Part shown: positions 54,721 to 63,464 of the stretch, piece after piece
Layout of the letters: the number at the start of each line of letters is the position of its first letter
Numbering within the stretch: position 1 is the stretch's first letter
NCBI GenBank assembly: GCA_947625125.1
Contig: CANQNF010000001.1
Location: 62,001 to 126,000 of the forward strand
Origin: an uncultured Clostridia bacterium
GTDB lineage: Bacteria > Bacillota > Clostridia > Oscillospirales > Ruminococcaceae
Length of the DNA: 64,000 nucleotides
Direction: 5' to 3'
Position numbers and translations under genes: made by a program
The notes under the pieces: generated by a model
Seen by the model: only the letters and a program-made list of their open reading frames with translations
Told to the model about the DNA's origin: nothing
The model's database searches: none

Positions 54721-55008
54721 TTACCATTTTTTTAACGCGCTCGGACAGTAATTCTTCCTCGCCGCTGCCCTTAGCTCTACAAAGCACCCGCACTCCCGGC
54801 AGATGCCGTTCTGAAGCCCGTCGCAGCTTCTGCAAATCTCAAGCCTGCGACTGTATTCGCCGTCGGGGCACTTCACGTCCTCGGGCAGAGCCTCGATAAG
54901 CTCCCCGACTTTTTTATAGAGCCCGTCCGGGTCGACTTCCGCTAAAAGACACCGCTTGCAGACAGGTTTTCCGTCTATCAGCACAGCTCTATCGAGATAA
55001 CGGAGCAC
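54721..55008 (-). CDS. DUF6171 family protein
   Basis: Up to 95 residues. Eight cysteines in CxxC-like pairs (VCKRCLL, ICRSCDGLQNGICRECGCF, NYCPSALKKW) suggest one or two metal-binding knuckles, as in DUF6171 proteins of Clostridia. The start is uncertain: ATG at 55008 lies inside the arabinofuranosidase gene, and GTG at 54984 overlaps its stop. It is co-transcribed with abfA. Function unknown. Confidence 0.75.
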   Translation of the reverse strand: MLRYLDRAVLIDGKPVCKRCLLAEVDPDGLYKKVGELIEALPEDVKCPDGEYSRRLEICRSCDGLQNGICRECGCFVELRAAARKNYCPSALKKW

Positions 55009-56450
55009 TTGGGAAGCTTGAGAGTGAGCTTCTCGCCGTCGAGCTTGACGCCGTCATACGCCTTGGGCGAGACATTGTCGGGGTCCTCAAAGGTGTTGAT
55101 ATCGTCGTATTTTCCGGTCAGGATCTTCGCGGAAACAGTCTTGTATTCGGCCCTCGGAATGGCGCAGTCTATGTCAAAGTCCTCCGAAAGAGAAGCGTTT
55201 GATATGGTTATGTGCATCTTGCCGCTGTCGTCGACGGATACCGACTGCGAAACGGCAGGGAATTTGCCGTCCTTGGCCTCAATATCGACGTTGTCGCAGC
55301 CCGAGTAGACGAGCATTGCTTCCATATGCTCCTTATACATGTCAAAGACGTGATAGGTCGGAGTTTTTACCATCTTGTCGCCCTCGGTCAGGAGTATCGC
55401 CTGCAAAACGTTGATCATCTGCGCGATGTTCGCCATCTTTACGCGGGCGGAGTGCTCGTTGAAGAGGTTCAGGTTGATGGACGCCAGAATAGCGTCTCTT
55501 ACGGTGTTCTGTTGATAGAGGAATCCGGGGTTGGTGCCCTCCAAGACGTCGGTCCAGATTCCCCATTCGTCGACGATAAGTCCGATTTTTTTGTCATTGT
55601 CATAGCGCTGCATGACGCCCTCCTGGTCCTTGAGTATCCTCTCCATGAACCAGGTGTGCTGCAACGTGTTGTAATATTCTTCCTCGGAGAACTTGACCGA
55701 GTCGCCCTTGTGCTGCCACTGATTAGTCGGGACGGTGTAGTGATGGAGTGACAGCCCCTGCATCTGCCACGGTCCGACGTTTTTCATCATCCCGTCGGTC
55801 CAGTTGACGTCGTTAGAATTCGGTCCGCATGCTATCTGCTGTTCTGCGCCCCTGACGAAGCAGTGGAACTGCTTATAAAGGCTTGAATAATAGTCGGCGT
55901 TCATCTCGCCGCCGCAGCCCCAGTTTTCGTTGCCGATGCCGACATACTTGACTTTCCAGGGGTTCTCGCGGCCGTTTTTCTTTCTCAGCTCGGTCATCGG
56001 GCTTTCGTTGGCGGAGGTCATGTACTCCATCCATTCGGCGGCCTCCTGGACGGTGCCGGAGCCGACGTTTACGGCGACATACGCTTCGCAGCCAATAAGC
56101 TCGCAGAAGTCAAGAAACTCATGCGTGCCGAAAGAGTTGTCCTCGGTAACTCCGCCCCAGTGGATGTTTACTATCTTCTTGCGGTTTTCCTTGGGGCCGA
56201 CGCCGTCCCGCCAGTGGTATGTATCGGCGAAGCATCCGCCCGGCCAGCGAACGACGGGGACTTTGATGGCCTTAAGGGCCTCGACGACGTCTTTGCGGTA
56301 GCCCTTGATGTTCGGAACGGGGGAGTCCTCGCCGACGTAGATGCCGCCGTAGACGCATCTTCCGAGGTGTTCTGCGAAGTGGCCGTAGATCTCCTTGTTG
56401 ATTTTTGATATTTTGTTGTTTTTGTCGATGGTCATTTTAAGTGTTGCCAT
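54978..56450 (-). CDS. abfA: Alpha-L-arabinofuranosidase, GH51
   Basis: 490 residues. A (beta/alpha)8 core with VVRWPGGCFADTYHWRDGVGP, the acid/base glutamate in GIGNENWGCGG, the nucleophile in IVDEWGIW, and a C-terminal beta-sandwich (from ~390) match cytoplasmic GH51 enzymes that release arabinose from arabinan or arabinoxylan fragments. No signal peptide. GGAGGAAAAA precedes the ATG; promoter at 56478-56506. Confidence 0.95.
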   Translation of the reverse strand: MATLKMTIDKNNKISKINKEIYGHFAEHLGRCVYGGIYVGEDSPVPNIKGYRKDVVEALKAIKVPVVRWPGGCFADTYHWRDGVGPKENRKKIVNIHWGGVTEDNSFGTHEFLDFCELIGCEAYVAVNVGSGTVQEAAEWMEYMTSANESPMTELRKKNGRENPWKVKYVGIGNENWGCGGEMNADYYSSLYKQFHCFVRGAEQQIACGPNSNDVNWTDGMMKNVGPWQMQGLSLHHYTVPTNQWQHKGDSVKFSEEEYYNTLQHTWFMERILKDQEGVMQRYDNDKKIGLIVDEWGIWTDVLEGTNPGFLYQQNTVRDAILASINLNLFNEHSARVKMANIAQMINVLQAILLTEGDKMVKTPTYHVFDMYKEHMEAMLVYSGCDNVDIEAKDGKFPAVSQSVSVDDSGKMHITISNASLSEDFDIDCAIPRAEYKTVSAKILTGKYDDINTFEDPDNVSPKAYDGVKLDGEKLTLKLPKCSVISIELC

Positions 56451-56477
56451 AATTTTTCCTCCTTGCCTTTTTACCCT

Positions 56478-56506
56478 ATAATACTACGTTTAGGGCGATA
56501 TGTCAA
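56478..56506 (-). promoter_or_regulatory. Promoter of abfA
   Basis: TTGACA (56501-56506) and TATTAT (56478-56483), 17-base spacer, minus strand. Confidence 0.8.
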
Positions 56507-56734
56507 CCGTTTTATCAAAACTTTCAAAGATTTCATATACTTTTCATTTTTGATTTATCCTAAGATTGCACTAAGATATAGTTTTGCATTTATGCAGATT
56601 TGCTGACATATAATCACTGATTTCTTGCATTTTATGATATTTTTGCGGAGCATGAGGCATGGGGACCGCTTTTTTTCCTGCTCTTTTTCCACATTTTCAG
56701 CCCGCTTCGGCCGTGTTTTTATCTAATCTGCCGA

Positions 56735-56763
56735 TTGACAGAAAAGCGGGGATGTGCTATAAT
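56735..56763 (+). promoter_or_regulatory. Promoter of the T-box transcript
   Basis: TTGACA (56735-56740) and TATAAT (56758-56763), 17-base spacer with TGC before the -10. The stretch 56507-56734 shows nothing else. Confidence 0.88.
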
Positions 56764-56769
56764 CCTATA

Positions 56770-57036
56770 AATGAATAAATTCCACAAAGGCAGCGACGAA
56801 GACGGAATCCGCAAAATTTGTCGGCAGAGAGCCGGGCAAGCTGAAAACCGGCGGCATGATTACGGGTTCAAATCACTTCCGAGCCGGAACTCCGAAGTAT
56901 AAACTCAGGGGCTCCCGTGTGCGCGCGTTAAAGCGCAAGGGCTTTTAAAGAGCCTGAAGCGGCGGACTTTGTCCGCAATTTGAGTGGTACCGCGGGAACA
57001 TCCCGTCTCAAAGTTTTCTTTGGGACGGTTTTTTTA
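56770..57036 (+). promoter_or_regulatory. T-box leader, isoleucine-type specifier
   Basis: GAGTGGTACCGCGGGA (56982-56997) is the T-box sequence that pairs with uncharged tRNA. AGAGAGCCGG and GCTGAAAACCGG fit stem I. The triplet ATC (56872-56874), placed directly before ACTTCCGAG as in other T-boxes, reads as an isoleucine specifier. The terminator is CCGTC.CAAAG/CTTTG.GACGG plus T7 (57003-57036). Low charged tRNA-Ile should allow read-through. Confidence 0.88.
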
Positions 57037-57088
57037 ATGACGCGGGACTGCTTAAGAAAAGAAATTTATTTTAAGGAGAAGAAGTACC

Positions 57089-59362
57089 ATGAGCAACCAG
57101 ACTGCAAGCCGGCTCGCAGAGATCGCCGAAAGAATCCGTGAAATGCGCGAGATAATGGGCTGGACGACTGCGGAGGCGGCGGAAAAGACCGAGGTCTCCG
57201 AGGAGGAGTATCTTAAGTACGAGAGCGCGGAGGCCGATCTTCCGTTTACCTTTATCCACAAGTGCGCGCTCGCTTTCGACGTCGACCTCACCGACCTTTT
57301 GGAGGGACGTACTGCGGCGAGACTGTCGAGCTACACCCTGACAAGAAAGGGTCAGGGTCAGGTCACGGCGCATGAAAAGGGCATCGACATCGCAAATCTT
57401 GCGCCGAAATTCCGCGACAAGATAGCCGAGCCGTACTGGGTAAAGTACGACTATATCGAGTCTCAGCAGAACGTGCCGATACACCTCACCAAGCATTCGG
57501 GCCAGGAATTCGACATTATTATTTCGGGCAGCCTCAAAGTCCAGGTCGGCAGCCATATCGAGATATTAAACGAGGGCGACTCCATTTATTATAACTCTTC
57601 CACGCCTCACGGAATGATCGCCGTGAACGGAAAAGACTGCGTGTTCGTGGCGGTAGTCCTGCCGGGCGAGGATGATACCGAGGAAACGGCCCGCACGTCC
57701 CTTATTCAGGCCAACCGCCCGAAGAAGGACGCCCTTTTGGCGGAGCGCTTCGTCGATTTTATCGAAGACGAAAACGGCAAGCTTGTGGACATGAAATTCC
57801 ACGACACCGAGACGTTCAACTTCGGCTTCGACTGCGTCGACGCTATCGCCGACAAATACCCCGACAAGCTCGCGATGATACATGTTGACAAGCATAAGGT
57901 CGAGCGCAGATTTACTTTTAAGGACATGAAGCGCGCCACCAACCAGACCGCAAACTATCTTCGTTCGCTCGGCATAAAGCGGGGCGACAAGGTCATGCTC
58001 GTCTTAAAGAGGCATTATCAGTTCTGGTTCGCGATGGTTGCGCTGCATAAACTCGGAGCTATCGCCATTCCCGCCACGAACCAGCTCAAGCAGCACGACT
58101 TCGAGTACCGCTACGAGCGCGCAGGCGTTTCGGCGATACTCTGCACGGCTGACGGCGACGTCGCCGATATAGCCGAGAGAGCCGCAAAGAACTGCCCGTC
58201 GGTAAAGACCAAGATACTTGTCGGCGGCGCAAAGGACGGCTGGCACGACTTCGACAACGAGTACCAGCTCTACACCGGCAAATTCGAGCGCCCCGAGGAT
58301 TGCTCTTCGGGTCAGGAGCCGGCGCTGATGTTCTTCACTTCCGGCACGACCGGCAACCCGAAGATGGCTCAGCACGCCCATACATACGCCCTCGGCCACT
58401 TCGTGACCGCCAAATACTGGCACTGCTGCGAGCGCGACGGGCTTCACCTGACGATTTCCGACACCGGCTGGGGCAAGTCACTTTGGGGCAAGCTCTATGG
58501 GCAGTGGCTCTGCGAGGGCGCTGTGTTTGTGTATGACTTCGACAAATTCGACGCCGCGGATATTCTGCCGATGTTCGCAAAATATAATATTACGACATTC
58601 TGCGCGCCCCCGACGATGCTGAGAATGATGATAAAAGAGGACCTTTCGATATTCGATCTAAGCTCTATCCATCACATGACGACCGCAGGGGAGGCATTGA
58701 ATCCGGAGGTCGCGAAGCAGTTCAAGCAGGCGACCGGGCTTGAGATAATGGAGGGCTTCGGCCAGACCGAGACCACGCTCGTCATCGGAAACCTCTACGG
58801 CGATACGCCGAAGTACGGCTCGATGGGCAAGGCTTCTCCTCAGTATGATATAGACATTTTAGACCCCGACGGCAATCCCGTGGCGAACGGCGAAGTCGGC
58901 GAGATATGCATAAAAACCTCCGAAGAAGTCCCGCTCGGTTTGTTCTTGCAGTATTATCTGGACGACGGATTGACGAAAGAGGCATGGCACGACGGCTACT
59001 ACCACACCGGCGATACGGCGTGGAGGGATGAGGACGGGTATTTCTGGTATGTTTCGAGGATAGACGACGTCATCAAGTCCTCGGGCTACAGAATCGGCCC
59101 GTTCGAGATAGAGAGCGTCATCATGGAGCTGCCGTATGTTTTGGAATGCGGCGTATCGGCTGTGCCGGACGAGATCAGGGGTCAGATAGTCAAGGCGAGC
59201 ATAGTGCTCACAAAGGGCACGGTCGCCACGGAAGAGCTGAAAAAGGAGATACAGAACTACGTCAAGAGCCACACAGCGCCATACAAATATCCGAGAGTAA
59301 TCGTATTCAGGGATGAGCTTCCCAAGACGATAAGCGGAAAGATTCAGAGAAACAAGCTGTGA
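57089..59362 (+). CDS. XRE-cupin-acyl-CoA synthetase fusion
   Basis: 757 residues. An XRE helix-turn-helix (~8-72), a cupin (~95-190, LTKHSGQEFDIIISGSLKVQVG) and an ANL adenylating domain follow, with FFTSGTTGNPKM, YHTGDTAWRDEDGYFW, DDVIKSSGYRIGPFE and the catalytic lysine in KTISGKIQRNKL. It should activate an acid as acyl-AMP and then acyl-CoA. T-box control and the VOR/aminotransferase neighbours point to a branched short-chain acid rather than acetate; this is inference. Start 57089 follows AAGGAG. Confidence 0.85.
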   Translation: MSNQTASRLAEIAERIREMREIMGWTTAEAAEKTEVSEEEYLKYESAEADLPFTFIHKCALAFDVDLTDLLEGRTAARLSSYTLTRKGQGQVTAHEKGIDIANLAPKFRDKIAEPYWVKYDYIESQQNVPIHLTKHSGQEFDIIISGSLKVQVGSHIEILNEGDSIYYNSSTPHGMIAVNGKDCVFVAVVLPGEDDTEETARTSLIQANRPKKDALLAERFVDFIEDENGKLVDMKFHDTETFNFGFDCVDAIADKYPDKLAMIHVDKHKVERRFTFKDMKRATNQTANYLRSLGIKRGDKVMLVLKRHYQFWFAMVALHKLGAIAIPATNQLKQHDFEYRYERAGVSAILCTADGDVADIAERAAKNCPSVKTKILVGGAKDGWHDFDNEYQLYTGKFERPEDCSSGQEPALMFFTSGTTGNPKMAQHAHTYALGHFVTAKYWHCCERDGLHLTISDTGWGKSLWGKLYGQWLCEGAVFVYDFDKFDAADILPMFAKYNITTFCAPPTMLRMMIKEDLSIFDLSSIHHMTTAGEALNPEVAKQFKQATGLEIMEGFGQTETTLVIGNLYGDTPKYGSMGKASPQYDIDILDPDGNPVANGEVGEICIKTSEEVPLGLFLQYYLDDGLTKEAWHDGYYHTGDTAWRDEDGYFWYVSRIDDVIKSSGYRIGPFEIESVIMELPYVLECGVSAVPDEIRGQIVKASIVLTKGTVATEELKKEIQNYVKSHTAPYKYPRVIVFRDELPKTISGKIQRNKL

Positions 59363-59396
59363 TAGAGGATAGAAGATAGAGGGTTAGAGGATAGAG
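59363..59396. repeat. CTCTATC-type tract, copy 2 (inverted)
   Basis: TAGAGGATAGAAGATAGAGG and following bases are the reverse complement of the tract at 36846-36878, with few differences. Confidence 0.7.
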
Positions 59397-59477
59397 CAGG
59401 GTTTTAAAGCTTGTCGCAAGGTTCAGGCGAGCGAAATCTGAAAGGTTTTACCCCGCTTTTCCTCAAATGAACAAGCT

Positions 59478-59892
59478 GGTTTTGTAGCTGCGGGACTGCC
59501 CTCATCAAAAACGACCGATTCGGTTGTCCCGCAGACAAAACCCCGCGTGTTCCAGCGGGCAGGTTCCAAGGGCAGCGCCCTTGGTCGCAGCCCGCAGGCT
59601 GCGAAATCCCCCGCATCCGGAAAGGATGCCGTCAGGCATCGTTTTCGGATGCTTAATCCGAAAAAAGATCAGGAGGGTAGCCCAAACAGTCCGGTGGACT
59701 GTTTGGGCGTAGGGGACCCTATCAAGGGGTCCCCTACCCGACGGCATTTCATGCCGTCGGGCTTCGCGAAAGGGGCTCGGGGAAAACACCTTGCAAAGGG
59801 GTTGTCCCCGAAAGCTGCCGGTCAGCAGAAGCCCCGAGCGAGCGAACGCGGCAGCGTTCGCGAGCGAGGGGGGAGAGCCGCACAGGCAAGAG
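59478..59892 (+). repeat. Hairpin-chain repeat element, copy 3
   Basis: Outer arms GGTTTTGT (59478) and ACAAAACC (59535-59542) enclose a first hairpin. The modules shared with copies 1 and 2 follow, ending in AAGCCCCGAGCGAGCG...GAGCGAGG. It lies between the synthetase and the P-loop gene, whose ribosome site follows it. Confidence 0.85.
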
Positions 59893-59937
59893 CAAGCCCC
59901 CGCGCCCATCAAACAATCTCCAAAGGAGGCGGTCGAC

Positions 59938-60603
59938 ACGACATTTAAGCGAGTTACCCTTTTTGCCGGTCACTACGGCTCCGGCAAGACCAATCTTGCG
60001 GTCAATTACGCCATAGAGCTTAAAAAAACGCATGACCGCGTCGTCATCGCCGACCTTGATATCGTCAACCCCTATTTTCGCACAAAGGATTCGTCGGAGC
60101 TTCTGAACTCCATGGGTATCGAGACGGTGTCTCCCGAGTTTGCAAACTCAAACGTCGATCTCCCGGCTCTGCCGTCCGAGCTTTACGGCGTGGTTCAAAA
60201 TCGCCATAGATACGCTGTTTTGGACATCGGCGGCGACGACAGGGGAGCATACGCCCTCGGCAGGTTCGCCCCCTATATCTTAGAGGAAAACGACTTTGAG
60301 ATGATTTATGTTGCAAACTTCTGCCGCCCTCTTACGCAAAGTCCCGAGGAGGCGCTCGAGGTCATGCGCGAGATAGAGACCGCCGGAGGCATACCCTTTA
60401 CTGCGATAGTTAATAACTCAAATCTTGCACACCTCACCACCGCCGAAACAGTTCTGGACGGATATGAAAAATGCCGCGAGCTGTCTTCGCTTTGCGGCCT
60501 GCCGGTGCTTTTCAGCTCCGCAGAAAGGAGCCTCGCCGGACAACTCAGCCTTGAAAACGTCTTTCCGATAGACATTCAGAAAAAATATTACGAGCTTTAC
60601 TAA
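59938..60603 (+). CDS. P-loop ATPase of the MinD/ParA type, apparent ACG start
   Basis: About 221 residues: FKRVTLFAGHYGSGKTNLAV is a deviant Walker A, and VVIADLDIVNPYFRT and VLDIGGDD follow. Similar ATPases sit in operons of 2-oxoacid:ferredoxin oxidoreductases; a role in cofactor or cluster assembly is a guess. AAAGGAGG (59922-59929) is ideally placed for position 59938, where the codon is ACG. No ATG, GTG or TTG lies between it and the Walker motif. The longer TTG frame from 59791 reads through the repeat element and is unlikely. Confidence 0.75.
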   Translation, partial: TTFKRVTLFAGHYGSGKTNLAVNYAIELKKTHDRVVIADLDIVNPYFRTKDSSELLNSMGIETVSPEFANSNVDLPALPSELYGVVQNRHRYAVLDIGGDDRGAYALGRFAPYILEENDFEMIYVANFCRPLTQSPEEALEVMREIETAGGIPFTAIVNNSNLAHLTTAETVLDGYEKCRELSSLCGLPVLFSSAERSLAGQLSLENVFPIDIQKKYYELY

Positions 60604-60615
60604 GGAGGATATTCT

Positions 60616-60822
60616 ATGCCGAAGCTGACATTCAACGTCGATCTCTGCAAGGGCTGCGGCCTTTGCGTGGCGGCCTGCCCGAAAGGACTGCTTGTGCTGT
60701 CCAAGGACAAAATCAACAAAAAAGGACATTCTCCCGCCGAGATGACCGATCAGGAAAAGTGCATAGGCTGCGCGTTTTGCGCTACCATGTGCCCCGACTG
60801 CGTTATCACGGTAGAGAAATAA
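60616..60822 (+). CDS. 2[4Fe-4S] ferredoxin subunit of the 2-oxoacid oxidoreductase
   Basis: 68 residues with CKGCGLCVAACPK and CIGCAFCATMCPD, two CxxCxxCxxxC-type cluster motifs. It corresponds to the delta (VorD/KorD-type) subunit that carries electrons between ferredoxin and the TPP subunit. AAGGAGG precedes the ATG, and it is 12 bases from the next gene. Confidence 0.93.
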   Translation: MPKLTFNVDLCKGCGLCVAACPKGLLVLSKDKINKKGHSPAEMTDQEKCIGCAFCATMCPDCVITVEK

Positions 60823-60834
60823 AGGAGGAAGATT

Positions 60835-61893
60835 ATGGCAAAGGTTTTAATGAAAGGCAACGAGGCCATTGCCGAAGCGGCGATAAGGGCCGGCTGCCGC
60901 CACTATTTCGGATACCCCATTACTCCTCAGACCGAAGTCGCGGCCTATATGGCGAAGCGCATGCCCAAAATCGGCGGAACGTTTTTGCAGGCAGAGAGCG
61001 AGATCTCCGCGATAAATATGGTCTACGGCGTTTCGAGCGCGGGACTTAGGGTCATGACCAGCTCCTCGAGCCCCGGAGTTTCTTTGAAGCAGGAGGGCAT
61101 TTCCTATCTTGCGGGCTCCGATCTGCCGGCGCTTATAGTCAATGTTCAGCGCGGCGGCCCGGGTCTTGGCGGCATCCAGCCCTCGCAGTCCGACTATTTC
61201 CAGGCAACAAAAGGCGGCGGCCACGGCGACTACCATCTCACAGTATTGGCGCCCGCTTCCGTTCAGGAAATGGCGGACCTCACGGTAAAAGCGTTCGATC
61301 TTGCCGACAAATACCGCATGCCCGCAATGCTTTTGGCGGACGGCACGATGGGCCAGATGATGGAGCCTGTCGAGCTTCCCGAGGACTGCGTACATACCGT
61401 CGAAAAGCCGTGGGCTCTGACCGGCACTCAGGGCAAGCGCGAGCACAACATAATAAATTCTCTCTATCTTGTCCCGGAGCAGCTTGAGCAGAAAAATCTC
61501 GAAAGATACGAAAAATATAAGACCGTCGAGCAAAACGAGGTCATCTGCGAGGAATATATGCTCGATGACGCGGACGTCTGCGTAGTTGCTTTCGGCATTG
61601 CGGCAAGGGTCTCGAAAAACGCCATCACCGCCGCAAGAGCCAAGGGCATAAAGGCGGGCCTGATAAGACCCGTCACCCTCTGGCCGTTCCCGTCCGAGAT
61701 AATCAAAAAGACCGCCGATAAGGTCAATGGCTTCATATCCGTCGAGCTTTCCATGGGTCAGATGATAGAGGACGTAAAGCTTGCCGAGGAGTGCAAAAAG
61801 CCCGTCACTCTCTGCTCACGCGTAGGCGGCATGATACCCACGCCCGAACAGGTCCTCAAGGCTATTGAAGATATGGAAGGAGGAAAAATCTGA
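60835..61893 (+). CDS. 2-oxoacid:ferredoxin oxidoreductase alpha subunit (VorB-like)
   Basis: 352 residues. The N-terminal pyrimidine-binding domain (KGNEAIAEAAIRAGCRHYFGYPITPQTE) and a C-terminal transketolase-like domain (VVAFGIAARVSKNAI) match VorB/KorA. With the beta, gamma and delta genes it forms a four-subunit enzyme of the VOR/KOR class, which acts on branched 2-oxoacids or 2-oxoglutarate. The neighbouring ilvE and isoleucine T-box favour the branched type. Confidence 0.93.
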   Translation: MAKVLMKGNEAIAEAAIRAGCRHYFGYPITPQTEVAAYMAKRMPKIGGTFLQAESEISAINMVYGVSSAGLRVMTSSSSPGVSLKQEGISYLAGSDLPALIVNVQRGGPGLGGIQPSQSDYFQATKGGGHGDYHLTVLAPASVQEMADLTVKAFDLADKYRMPAMLLADGTMGQMMEPVELPEDCVHTVEKPWALTGTQGKREHNIINSLYLVPEQLEQKNLERYEKYKTVEQNEVICEEYMLDDADVCVVAFGIAARVSKNAITAARAKGIKAGLIRPVTLWPFPSEIIKKTADKVNGFISVELSMGQMIEDVKLAEECKKPVTLCSRVGGMIPTPEQVLKAIEDMEGGKI

Positions 61894-62642
61894 TGGCTGT
61901 AGTATTCAAAAAGCCGGAGGCTCTCACCGACGCCCCCTTGCACTACTGCCCCGGCTGCACACACGGAATAATCCACCGTCTTGTCGCCGAAGCGATAGAC
62001 GATTTGGGCATTTTGGGCAGGACTATAGGCGTAGCCCCCGTAGGATGCGCGGTTATGGCATACGACTATTTCTCCTGCGACATGGTAGAGGCCGCTCACG
62101 GACGCGCTCCCGCAGTCGCCACGGGTCTTAAGAGAGCCCGCCCCGAAAACATAGTTTTCACCTATCAGGGCGACGGCGATTTAGCCTCCATCGGCATGGC
62201 GGAGACCGTTCATGCCGCAACGAGAAATGAAAATATCACGGTAATATTTGTAAATAATGCGATTTACGGCATGACCGGCGGCCAGATGGCCCCCACGTCT
62301 CTGCCGGGCCAGGTCACACAGACTTCCCCCTACGGCCGCGATGTAAAGACCGTGGGATACCCGATAAAGGTCTGCGAGCTTTTGTCCGCCCTTGACGCTC
62401 CTTATTATATAGAGAGAGTCGCCGTGAACAATGTCAAAAACGTCATGAGCGCCAAAAAGGCGATAAAGAGGGCGTTTCAGAACCAGGTCGACGGCAAGGG
62501 CTTCTCGCTTATCGAAGTAGTATCGAGCTGCCCGACGAACTGGGGCATGACCCCCGAAAAGGCTCTTAAATGGGTGGAGACCGACATGATACCCTACTAT
62601 CCTTTGGGAGTTTACCGCGACAAGTCAAAGGAGGCCGAGTGA
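61893..62642 (+). CDS. 2-oxoacid:ferredoxin oxidoreductase beta subunit (TPP-binding)
   Basis: 249 residues. The TPP-binding motif GDGDLASIGMAE...NNAIYGMTGGQ and the CPGCTHG segment are typical. It holds thiamine pyrophosphate for (de)carboxylation. Its ATG shares a base with the alpha stop, so translation is coupled. Confidence 0.95.
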   Translation: MAVVFKKPEALTDAPLHYCPGCTHGIIHRLVAEAIDDLGILGRTIGVAPVGCAVMAYDYFSCDMVEAAHGRAPAVATGLKRARPENIVFTYQGDGDLASIGMAETVHAATRNENITVIFVNNAIYGMTGGQMAPTSLPGQVTQTSPYGRDVKTVGYPIKVCELLSALDAPYYIERVAVNNVKNVMSAKKAIKRAFQNQVDGKGFSLIEVVSSCPTNWGMTPEKALKWVETDMIPYYPLGVYRDKSKEAE

Positions 62643-62643
62643 T

Positions 62644-63183
62644 ATGGCATACACACAGATTCTGATTGCCGGATTCGGCGGACAGGGCGTGCTTTTCGCC
62701 GGAAAGGTCTTAGCTTATAAGGGCCTTGAGGAGGATAAGCAGATCTCCTGGCTTCCGTCCTACGGTCCCGAAATGAGAGGCGGCACGGCCAACTGCTCGG
62801 TGATTATTTCCGACACGCCCGTCGGCTCGCCGATAGTTTCCGAGCCGGACATTCTTATCGCGATGAATCTGCCGTCGCTGGATAAATACGAAAATTCGGT
62901 CGTTTCCGGCGGCAAGGTGTTTATCGATTCGTTCCTCATCGACCGCAAGATAACGAGGACAGATATAGAGGCGCACTATGTTCCGGCGACGAAGATCGCC
63001 CGCGAGATGGGACTGCCGACGCTTGCCAACATGGTGCTTTTGGGCAAGGTCATCGACAAGACCGGCGCGGTCTCAAAGGAGGGCCTCAAGGAAGCGCTCG
63101 CCAAGACCGTATCGGCAAAGCATCCCGAACTGTTGGAAGCAAATCTCAAGGCTATCCAGGCCGGGATGGAGTATGAGGAATAA
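62644..63183 (+). CDS. 2-oxoacid:ferredoxin oxidoreductase gamma subunit
   Basis: 179 residues: [39 protein letters not shown] and [10 protein letters not shown] are hallmark segments of the POR gamma domain. It begins directly after the beta stop. It completes the four-subunit set. Confidence 0.95.
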   Translation: MAYTQILIAGFGGQGVLFAGKVLAYKGLEEDKQISWLPSYGPEMRGGTANCSVIISDTPVGSPIVSEPDILIAMNLPSLDKYENSVVSGGKVFIDSFLIDRKITRTDIEAHYVPATKIAREMGLPTLANMVLLGKVIDKTGAVSKEGLKEALAKTVSAKHPELLEANLKAIQAGMEYEE

Positions 63184-63244
63184 CCGCGCAGCCGATAATC
63201 CGATAGCTTACATCCGATCGCGGCGGCTTCTGCGCGCACCCGGT

Positions 63245-63291
63245 GGGCGAAGCCCCGCCGCCGTAAGGCGGCGCCGACCGGGGCTTCGCCC
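63245..63291. repeat. Compact hairpin cluster
   Basis: GGGCGAAGCCCC (63245-63256) pairs with GGGGCTTCGCCC (63280-63291), enclosing GCCGCC..GGCGGC. It shares the GGGGCTTCGCCCC module with the 3.6-kb element. The remaining gap 63184-63397 holds nothing else. Confidence 0.7.
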
Positions 63292-63397
63292 CGCACAAGC
63301 CGGAGGTTTCATCGCCCCCACGGCTCCTATCTCGCCGCCTGCCGCCGCCATCGGAAGCTCTCGCCCCATGCTCATAAAGAAAAATTTCAAAAAAGTG

Positions 63398-63426
63398 TTG
63401 CATTTTTCGTGGTAAAGCGTTATAAT
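63398..63426 (+). promoter_or_regulatory. Promoter of ilvE
   Basis: TTGCAT (63398-63403) and TATAAT (63421-63426), 17-base spacer. ilvE thus has its own promoter. Confidence 0.8.
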
Positions 63427-63464
63427 ATCAACGAATTAAATCTTTAACACAGGAGGGCATTTTT

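Noticed and set aside
59791-59937. TTG-started N-terminal extension of the P-loop ATPase
   Set aside because: It translates the hairpin-chain repeat, and the strong ribosome site lies downstream of it.
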